Origin: Acidimicrobiia bacterium
GTDB lineage: Bacteria; Actinomycetota; Acidimicrobiia; Spongiisociales; UBA5794
Assembly: GCA_030618675.1 (NCBI GenBank)
Contig: JAUXCV010000128.1
Location: 1 to 5,294 of the forward strand
Length of the DNA: 5,294 nucleotides
Direction of reading: 5' to 3'
The position numbers were made by a program, and so were the translations under genes. Position 1 is the first letter of the stretch, and each line of letters starts with the position of its first letter. Shown piece after piece: positions 1 to 4,762 of the stretch. Below the pieces are notes generated by a model. That model made no database searches, was not told the DNA's origin, and worked only from the letters and a program-made list of their open reading frames with translations.

Positions 1-1235
1 CCGGTGTAGGGGCGGAGGGCTTCCGGGATCACGATGGTTCCGTCGGCCTGCTGATGGTTCTCCACGAGGGCGATCAGGGCTCGTCCGGTGATCGCCGTGC
101 CGTTCAAGGTGTGAACGAGCCTGTTCTTCCCGTCTTCGTCTTTGAACCGGATCTTGAGACGTCGCGACTGGTAGTCGGTCGTGTTCGAAGCCGACGTGAC
201 CTCGCGGTAACGCTCCTGCCCGGGGAACCAGGCCTCGATGTCGTACTTCTTGGCAGCTGACGCACCGAGGCCGCCGGCCGCCACATTCACGACACGGTAC
301 GGGATCTCCATCGCTTGAACCAACGCCTCTTCCCTGGCGAGCAGGAAGTCGTGCTCCTCACGGGAACGATCGGGATGCACGAATGAGAACATCTCGACCT
401 TGTCGAACTGGTGAACACGGAAGATGCCCCTCGTGTCCTTCCCGTACGTACCGGCTTCCACCCTGAAGCACGTCGAGAATCCGGCGTACCTCAGCGGCAG
501 GTCACCCAACTCCATGATCTCGTCGCCGTGCATCGCTGCGAGGGGGACCTCGGACGTGCCGACGAGGTAGAGATCGTCCTCTTCGATCGAGTAGACCTGT
601 TCACGATCAGCAGGAAAGAACCCTGTCCCGAACAGTGCCTGCTCCCGAACCAGCACGGGCGGAAGCACCGGAGTGAACCCATATCCGTTGAGTTCGTCCA
701 TGGCCCACCGGACCATCGCCATCTCCAAGAGGGCGAGCTTCCCCTTCAGCATCCCGAAGCGGCTTCCGGAGACCTTCGTGGCCCGTTCAATGTCGATGAT
801 CCCGAGAGCGTCGCCAAGATCCACATGATCCCTGGCATCGAACCCGAACACGGGAGGCTCACCCCAGCGCGTGATCTCGATGCTGTCCTCTTCTTCGAAT
901 CCGTCCGCTGCCGTATCGTCGGCGATGTTGGGAATCGTCACCCATTGACCCATGAAGCGCTCGTCGAGATCATCGGCCTCAGCCAGGCGCTCCTTGTAAC
1001 GGTTCGAGAGTTCACCGGCCTCCGCGATCGCCGTCGCCTTCTCGTCGCCGTTGAGGGAAGCGATCGACTTTCCGATGTCCTTCTGGCGAGATCTCACCGC
1101 CTCGGCATCGACCCGCGCTGAGCGTCGCTCGGCGTCGAGTACGGCGAGGGCGGAGACGTCGAACTCAACGCCACGTCTCTTCAGAGCTGCCGCGAGGGTT
1201 TCCGGATGTTCGCGAAGGATTCCAACATCGATCAT
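1..1235 (-). CDS. serS: Seryl-tRNA synthetase, class II (3' end cut by window edge)
   Basis: Cytoplasmic enzyme that activates serine with ATP and charges tRNA-Ser (it also charges tRNA-Sec where that exists). An open frame of 411 codons runs from ATG at 1235 to the window edge without a stop. Roughly residues 1-105 form the N-terminal helical coiled-coil arm that grips the tRNA long variable arm (REHPETLAAALKRRG near the start). The catalytic core shows VGTSEVPL (TSE at 227-229), class II motif 2 as FRVEAGTYGKDTRG from F257, the HQFDKVEMF segment after it, and motif 3 as SNTTDYQSRRLKIRF with R358/R359. The last visible residues are ENHQQADG then PEALRPYTG, which in the family lies about 8-12 residues from the C-terminus, so only a short tail is missing. 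It starts 9 nt after the stop of the DUF4446 gene with no clear Shine-Dalgarno, and is probably read from the same mRNA. In motif 2, FRVEAGTYGKDTRG differs from the common FRSEAGSAGRDTRG but keeps the Arg and Glu. Confidence 0.97.
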   Translation of the reverse strand, partial: MIDVGILREHPETLAAALKRRGVEFDVSALAVLDAERRSARVDAEAVRSRQKDIGKSIASLNGDEKATAIAEAGELSNRYKERLAEADDLDERFMGQWVTIPNIADDTAADGFEEEDSIEITRWGEPPVFGFDARDHVDLGDALGIIDIERATKVSGSRFGMLKGKLALLEMAMVRWAMDELNGYGFTPVLPPVLVREQALFGTGFFPADREQVYSIEEDDLYLVGTSEVPLAAMHGDEIMELGDLPLRYAGFSTCFRVEAGTYGKDTRGIFRVHQFDKVEMFSFVHPDRSREEHDFLLAREEALVQAMEIPYRVVNVAAGGLGASAAKKYDIEAWFPGQERYREVTSASNTTDYQSRRLKIRFKDEDGKNRLVHTLNGTAITGRALIALVENHQQADGTIVIPEALRPYT

Positions 1236-1244
1236 GGGCGGATG

Positions 1245-1694
1245 CTACCGGCCCATCGCGTTGGCGACTGCCAGTTCCTCTTCCGGGGAGAGCACCTCGC
1301 TGCCGATTCCGGCCCGGACCTCCTTCGTGAAGAACAGCGTCTCCTCGCGAGACACGAGAATCGACAGGACGACGCCGTCACCTGACTCGCTGAGCATCGC
1401 CATCGAACGCGAGAGCTGACCGGTGATGTTCCCGAAGGCGTCGTAGGCAACAACGGCATATCGTGTCACGGCGAACGGAAGACGAGCTTCGATGTCCTGC
1501 ACACGTTGATCCAGAACGGTCAACCCCGCCTCAACCCGGTTGAGGCGACCCGTCGTCGAATCGATCAGGGCGAAGACGTTCCCATCCTTCGGCACCGCAT
1601 CGACCTGCTTGCGGATCTGCACAAGTTGGATCGTCTGCCAGATCGCCAGCACGACGACAAGCAGCACGATGGCGATAACAAGCCAATCACTCAC
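1245..1694 (-). CDS. DUF4446 family membrane-anchored protein
   Basis: A 149-residue protein of unknown function. Residues about 4-25 form one hydrophobic helix (WLVIAIVLLVVVLAIW), followed by a basic QIRKQ boundary, a linker, and a short heptad-like helix around residues 45-70 (RLNRVEAGLTVLDQRVQDIE). The C-terminal 70 residues carry the DUF4446 hallmarks: YDAFGNITGQLS, a GDGVVLS strand, a SREET turn and the terminal LSPEEELAVANA helix. The family is widespread in Gram-positive bacteria with no assigned activity. I chose GTG at 1694 because it overlaps the upstream stop as GTGA, a normal coupling arrangement, and gives a helix right at the N-terminus as in the family. The GTG at 1727 in the same frame would add 11 charged residues inside the upstream gene and is less likely. 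serS begins 9 nt downstream. Family assignment is from recognised motifs; start choice is inference. Confidence 0.85.
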   Translation of the reverse strand: MSDWLVIAIVLLVVVLAIWQTIQLVQIRKQVDAVPKDGNVFALIDSTTGRLNRVEAGLTVLDQRVQDIEARLPFAVTRYAVVAYDAFGNITGQLSRSMAMLSESGDGVVLSILVSREETLFFTKEVRAGIGSEVLSPEEELAVANAMGR

Positions 1695-2695
1695 GCGTTC
1701 TCGTTCTGATAGAAGACCATGCGCCACGCATCGTTCTCGGAGTCCTCGTCCTTGTCAACCTCGGCAGTGATCACAACCTCGTACAAGCCCCCCGGCTTGA
1801 GTTCGAGAGTGTCGAACACGAGGGTCCTGGCCTGCCCCGGTTCGAGGTCCGCGACGGTCTGTCTGACCGTTACTCGCTCTTCTGAGTCGTCCGTGGGGAT
1901 GAGTTCGAGGTCGACGCTCACGAGGTGCTCGGGTTCGTTGCCCTGGTTCGCCACGACGGCCTGGACGATGAACTGCTCACTGTGCGGGACCACCGGAACG
2001 TTGTTGCGTTCACCGAGCGGCTCCGGGTCGGTCACCGCCGTCACGGCGATGTCGTGAAGCTCTCCGAGTTTGTGGACGGAGGTCAGCCGAAGCGTGACCA
2101 TCTGAGCGTCGTACTCGATGGATCTGCCTTCGCCCGCGAATGCGACCACGTCGATGTCACCAACAGGGACCGCGTCGTCGAATCCGTCGGTTGCAACGAG
2201 AAACTGGGTGTATGCGAGATCCCCGAGTCGGAGGAAGTCGAACGCCTCCTGCAGGAGTTCGGTGCCCCCCGCCTCCGCAGACTCGTCGAGAACGATCACG
2301 ATGGCATCGTCGAGGAGATCGAGTCCGCTGCTCCAGGAGCTCACGGCGGCGACGAGATAGCCATGCGCCTCTCCGGCGTCGAGAGGAACATCGGTACCGG
2401 CAAGGGTGTCGGAGGCGTCCTCTGACGACACTCGCAGGACTTCCAAGCGTCTCATCACTTCGGGTCGCTCAACGTCGGTGACCGTCAGGAACAGCGCTTC
2501 CAGATCGTCTGCAGTCTCTCCCTGTTCGGTCGCGACTTGCTGTGCCACTGCCAGGTAGTCGGCGATGCCGCGCGCGTCACTGCGGCGGCGAACCGCGAAC
2601 ACAACAATGGAAATGATGATCACCGCGACGAGAAGCGTCAGCAACCAGCGTCTGCGCCGCTGCCGACCGACCGGCGCGTAAGAGGGATACGCCAT
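1691..2695 (-). CDS. Single-pass membrane protein with C-terminal CARDB-like domain, function unknown
   Basis: A 334-residue protein I cannot name. A short N-terminal tail ends in RQRRRR (11-16), followed by a transmembrane helix at about 17-35 and then RRR. The arginines before the helix suggest the N-terminus is inside and the bulk outside, although the second Arg cluster weakens that call. Residues 40-230 are acidic, Ala/Glu/Asp-rich and look mostly helical up to about 175. From about 232 to 320 there is a beta-sandwich of CARDB/APHP type: VVANQGNEPEHLVSVDLELI, then ADLEPGQARTLVF, then GGLYEVVITAEVDKDEDSEND. Such folds usually mediate adhesion or protein contacts in envelope proteins. The ATG at 2695 lies 5 nt after the tRNA 3' end, so there is no room for a Shine-Dalgarno outside the tRNA; the next candidate start (TTG, codon 18) would delete the basic flank. 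The stop overlaps the DUF4446 start by 4 nt, suggesting the two products work together. Confidence 0.82.
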   Translation of the reverse strand: MAYPSYAPVGRQRRRRWLLTLLVAVIIISIVVFAVRRRSDARGIADYLAVAQQVATEQGETADDLEALFLTVTDVERPEVMRRLEVLRVSSEDASDTLAGTDVPLDAGEAHGYLVAAVSSWSSGLDLLDDAIVIVLDESAEAGGTELLQEAFDFLRLGDLAYTQFLVATDGFDDAVPVGDIDVVAFAGEGRSIEYDAQMVTLRLTSVHKLGELHDIAVTAVTDPEPLGERNNVPVVPHSEQFIVQAVVANQGNEPEHLVSVDLELIPTDDSEERVTVRQTVADLEPGQARTLVFDTLELKPGGLYEVVITAEVDKDEDSENDAWRMVFYQNENA

Positions 2696-2700
2696 AGTTG

Positions 2701-2784
2701 TGGGCGAGGGGGGACTTGAACCCCCACGAGTGTTACCTCACAGATACCTGAAACCTGCGCGTCTGCCATTTCCGCCACTCGCCC
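2701..2784 (-). tRNA. tRNA-Leu (anticodon CAG)
   Basis: An 84-nt class II tRNA, read on the minus strand. The acceptor 5' GGGCGAG (2784-2778) pairs with CTCGCCC (2708-2702), and 2701 gives discriminator A, as expected for leucine. The D arm has a GCG/CGC stem around an 11-nt loop with AAATGGCAGA. The anticodon stem CAGGT/ATCTG encloses loop TTCAGGT, giving anticodon CAG with G at position 37. A long variable arm (TGAG/CTCG around GTAACA) marks the Leu/Ser/Tyr class. The T arm is GGGGG/CCCCC around TTCAAGT. CCA is not encoded: the bases after the discriminator are CAA, so CCA must be added after processing. It reads CUG, normally a major leucine codon in high-GC genomes. It sits divergently from fhaA and 5 nt upstream of the membrane-protein ATG. 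Confidence 0.97.
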
Positions 2785-2830
2785 GCGGGCGCGAAAGGCT
2801 ACCACGGGAGATGGGTAGCTCCCCGAGGTG

Positions 2831-2849
2831 GTCAGTAGTCAGTAGTCAG
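2831..2849. repeat. Tandem repeat, 7-bp unit GTCAGTA, 2.7 copies
   Basis: GTCAGTA occurs twice in full and is followed by GTCAG, all without mismatch. It lies in the divergent intergenic region about 50 nt upstream of the tRNA. Short low-complexity units of this style are known to be scattered between genes in some environmental bacterial genomes, where copy number varies. A role in regulation cannot be read from the sequence. Confidence 0.85.
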
Positions 2850-2887
2850 CGAAGACTTGCCCCCTTCCCGTTCAATGCTGTTCTTCC

Positions 2888-2914
2888 TCAGCTACTCAGC
2901 TACTCCGCTACTCC
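2888..2914. repeat. Tandem repeat, 8-bp unit TCAGCTAC, 3.4 copies with one variant
   Basis: TCAGCTAC twice, then TCCGCTAC, then TCC. It lies 39 nt after the 7-bp repeat and 45 nt before the fhaA start. The third unit differs by one base (A to C). The reverse complement of the 7-bp array (TACTGAC units) resembles this array loosely, both containing a CTAC/CTACT core, so the pair could be degenerate halves of one inverted element. Confidence 0.8.
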
Positions 2915-2947
2915 CCACCAAGAACAACGCACAGTTGACTCCGCTCA

Positions 2948-2953
2948 TACAAT
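2948..2953 (+). promoter_or_regulatory. -10 box of a likely leaderless fhaA promoter
   Basis: TACAAT matches the TANNNT consensus used by the housekeeping sigma factor of Actinomycetota. Six bases separate it from A2960 of the fhaA ATG, exactly the usual distance to a transcription start, so the mRNA would begin at the start codon itself. There is no Shine-Dalgarno before that ATG, which agrees. No good -35 hexamer lies 16-18 nt upstream (CAACGC region); a TTGACT at 2935-2940 is only 7 nt from the -10 and too close to act as its partner. Transcription start position is inference. Confidence 0.55.
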
Positions 2954-2959
2954 CAGATC

Positions 2960-3622
2960 ATGAAACTCGCTCGCGAGATGGAACGGCGCCTGGAGCGCCT
3001 CGTCGACGGGGCATCCGCTGCGGTCTTTCGCGGGAAGATGCACCCTGTCGACATGGCCGACCGACTGCTCCGGCAGGCCGACTTCGTCGTTTCCCAGGGA
3101 GAAACGGGTCCGGAGATCCCGAACCGCTGGCTCCTGGGGATCAACCCGTCTGATCTCCCTCCCGAAGTTGATCTGGAAGAACTCGACAGGGAACTCACCC
3201 ATGCGGTCTCCGAATTCGCCGCCGACCGCGGATGGAGAATCAACGGTCCCGTCTTCGTGGAAGTCGTCTCCGACGCCGCGGTGCCGCGAGGCCTCACCGA
3301 CTGCTCGGGCACCAGCGAGCCTGGGCCCATCGATCCGTGGGGTCAACTCGTCGCGGCCTCGCCACCACTCGTCGTCGAGATCTCCGACAACCGCTCCGTC
3401 CTGGGTCGGGCGGTCGAGAGCGACCTCGTCGTGGCGGTCCCCGAACTGTCGAGAAGCCAGGCGATCATCGTGCGGGCCGATCAAGCGGTAACCATCGCCG
3501 ACCTCTCGTCAGCGAACGGCACTTTCGTGAACGGAGCGTTGATAGGCACAGATCCCTTCCCCCTCGTCCCGGGCGACACGGTGACGATGGGCGACATCGA
3601 CTTCGTCTTCCGAGCATTGTGA
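2960..3622 (+). CDS. fhaA: FhaA-type protein: DUF3662 domain plus FHA domain
   Basis: A 220-residue soluble protein, first gene of the operon. Residues 1 to about 115 are the DUF3662 (FhaA N-terminal) domain, seen in MERRLERLVDGASAAVF, a segment close to HPVDMADRLLRQAD, and GPVFVEVVSD. A short linker (about 116-136) leads to a C-terminal FHA domain at about 137-219 with LGR (G149, R150), LSRSQ (164-167), DLSSANGTFVNG (181-192) and PGDTVTMGD. FHA domains bind phosphothreonine; in Mycobacterium FhaA recognises phosphorylated MviN/MurJ and sits at the growing envelope. That protein is about 527 residues because of a long linker which is nearly absent here. The usual FHA SRxH motif reads SRSQ, losing the structural histidine while keeping the phosphate-contacting Ser and Arg. 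fhaB follows 7 nt after the stop. The start agrees with the family N-terminus and with the -10 box 6 nt upstream. Confidence 0.93.
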   Translation: MKLAREMERRLERLVDGASAAVFRGKMHPVDMADRLLRQADFVVSQGETGPEIPNRWLLGINPSDLPPEVDLEELDRELTHAVSEFAADRGWRINGPVFVEVVSDAAVPRGLTDCSGTSEPGPIDPWGQLVAASPPLVVEISDNRSVLGRAVESDLVVAVPELSRSQAIIVRADQAVTIADLSSANGTFVNGALIGTDPFPLVPGDTVTMGDIDFVFRAL

Positions 3623-3629
3623 GATCTCG

Positions 3630-4046
3630 ATGCCTGCACTGATCCTCAACATCCTGAAGATCCTCTTCCTGATCCTCATCTTCCTGTTCCTCTGGCAGGT
3701 GGCTCTTGCGATCCGGACCCACATCGGAGCAGGTCATTCGGCGAAGCGGATCAAAGGAGGACACGAACTCGTCGTGTTGCGTGGGGATGCGAGGAAGGGC
3801 ACAACCGTGCGTCTCCGACCGTCCGGACACACGATCGGCCGCAGTCCTGAAGCGGACGTAGTCATCGACGACCCCTACGCTTCTGAATTCCACGCCAGAG
3901 TCGAGACGCAAGACGGCGGCACCATGGTCCATGACCTCGGAAGCACGAACGGCACATACGTGAACGGTCGACGCATCACCGTCCCGACGCCTGCCGGCAA
4001 AGGCGATACCGTACAGATCGGCAAAACCATCCTTGAGGTGAGATGA
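3630..4046 (+). CDS. fhaB: FhaB-type membrane-anchored FHA protein
   Basis: A 138-residue protein matching mycobacterial FhaB (FipA, about 155 residues) in architecture and order. Residues about 4-28 are a strongly hydrophobic helix (ILKILFLILIFLFLW), followed by a basic linker (RTHIGAGHSAKRIKGG) that should stay in the cytoplasm. The FHA domain fills residues 46-137: HTIGRSPEADVVIDD (G70, R71), YASEFHARV (S85, H88), DLGSTNGTYVNGRRI (102-115) and GDTVQIGKTILEV. It binds phosphothreonine peptides; in mycobacteria it links Ser/Thr kinases to cell division proteins. The R of the usual SRxH is replaced (SEFH), while Ser and His remain. A GAGAT just upstream of the ATG is only a weak ribosome site. 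The stop codon overlaps the phosphatase start as ATGA, so the two are translationally coupled. Confidence 0.93.
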   Translation: MPALILNILKILFLILIFLFLWQVALAIRTHIGAGHSAKRIKGGHELVVLRGDARKGTTVRLRPSGHTIGRSPEADVVIDDPYASEFHARVETQDGGTMVHDLGSTNGTYVNGRRITVPTPAGKGDTVQIGKTILEVR

Positions 4047-4762
4047 GATACGTCTGGGCGACCGGTACCCACCAGGGCAGAATCCGCGACCGCAATGAGG
4101 ATTCGGTGTATCCCGAGACCTCCGGCGCCGGGAGCGGGCCGATCATCGTCGCAGTCGCCGATGGTATGGGAGGCCACGTGGCCGGGAACGTCGCAAGCGC
4201 TCTCGCCCTAACGACGGCGACCGAAGCCTCCCCTGATTCCGACATCGAGACGGCAGAGCGTCTTCTCTCAGCCAACGAAGCCATCCTCGAACACGTTCGG
4301 GAACACCAGGAACTCTCCGGGATGGGCACCACCTTGACGCTCGGACTCTTCCTCGAAGACGGCACCCTCGAATTGGCCCACGTCGGCGACAGTCGCTGCT
4401 ATTTCGTCCGTGATAACGAACTTCGTCAACTCTCGACCGATCACACCGTCGTGGCCGAGCTCGTCGCCCTCGGCCACCTCAGCCCCGACGATGTCGACAA
4501 GCACCCCCAACGCCATCTAGTGACCCGCACTCTGGGCCTCGGACCGGTCACCGTCGAGAGCAAGACGCTGTCCCTGGAGACAGGAGATCGCCTGGTGTTC
4601 TGCTCAGATGGGCTCACGTCGATGGTCAACAACGACGAGATCCAACGCATCGTCACAGCCGGAGACGATCCTGAGGCGACCATCTGGAACCTCATCGAAA
4701 CCGCCAACAGCGCCGGCGGTGTCGACAACATCACGGTTGCCATGGTCGACACCAGGGCATGA
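4043..4762 (+). CDS. pstP: PP2C-family Ser/Thr protein phosphatase, catalytic domain only
   Basis: A 239-residue metal-dependent (Mn2+/Mg2+) phosphatase that removes phosphate from Ser/Thr, opposing the PknA/PknB kinases normally encoded in this operon. All catalytic motifs are present: RDRNEDS (D20), VADGMGGH (D40, G41), GMGTTLTLG (93-101), HVGDSRCYF (113-121), LSTDHT, TRTLG, FCSDGLT (D189) and GGVDNITV (D228, N229). These aspartates make up the binuclear metal site. The protein stops right after the catalytic fold. Mycobacterial PstP (about 514 residues) continues into a transmembrane helix and an external domain, so this version should be soluble; stand-alone PP2C enzymes of about 240-250 residues also occur elsewhere (PrpC/Stp). 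GAGGTG at 4035-4040 serves as Shine-Dalgarno. The start overlaps fhaB, and the stop overlaps rodA, each by ATGA. The symbol rests on operon position. Confidence 0.95.
   Translation: MRYVWATGTHQGRIRDRNEDSVYPETSGAGSGPIIVAVADGMGGHVAGNVASALALTTATEASPDSDIETAERLLSANEAILEHVREHQELSGMGTTLTLGLFLEDGTLELAHVGDSRCYFVRDNELRQLSTDHTVVAELVALGHLSPDDVDKHPQRHLVTRTLGLGPVTVESKTLSLETGDRLVFCSDGLTSMVNNDEIQRIVTAGDDPEATIWNLIETANSAGGVDNITVAMVDTRA

Larger units (their letters stand above)
2785..2959. other. Divergent intergenic region between tRNA-Leu and fhaA
   Basis: The only substantial non-coding stretch (175 nt). It must hold the promoters for both the leftward tRNA/serS unit and the rightward fhaA operon. Besides two tandem repeats and the fhaA -10 box (listed separately), it has a perfect 10-bp palindrome GCCCGCGGGC at 2781-2790 that runs into the tRNA 5' end, and a 6-bp inverted repeat GCTACC (2798-2803) / GGTAGC (2814-2819) with a 10-nt spacer. 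On the minus strand a TAGCCT hexamer (2801-2796) is placed about where a -10 for the tRNA would be, but no convincing -35 goes with it. I see no small ORF with good start signals here. Confidence 0.7.

Noticed and set aside
411..1121. Plus-strand open frame of 236 codons
   Set aside because: It lies entirely antisense to serS, whose motifs are continuous on the other strand; long antisense frames are usual in high-GC coding DNA and its product resembles nothing.
1245..1727. Longer DUF4446 protein starting at GTG 1727
   Set aside because: Would add 11 charged residues encoded inside the preceding gene; the GTGA overlap at 1694 gives the expected N-terminal helix directly.
1925..2425. Plus-strand open frame of 166 codons
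   Set aside because: Antisense to the CARDB-like membrane protein, no recognisable domain, no ribosome site.
2935..2940. TTGACT as a -35 box for fhaA
   Set aside because: Only 7 nt from the TACAAT -10, far short of the 16-18 nt needed; it could serve only a different -10, and none is seen at the right distance.
2700..2963. Plus-strand open frame of 87 codons
   Set aside because: It runs through the antisense of the tRNA and the intergenic repeats; the coding-looking start is the complement of the tRNA T arm.
2945..3484. Minus-strand open frame of 179 codons
   Set aside because: Antisense to fhaA, which has clear DUF3662 and FHA motifs; composition is Asp/Arg-rich as expected of a shadow.
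3611..3632. Terminator or separate promoter between fhaA and fhaB
   Set aside because: The gap is 7 nt and contains no hairpin followed by T residues; the genes are in one operon.
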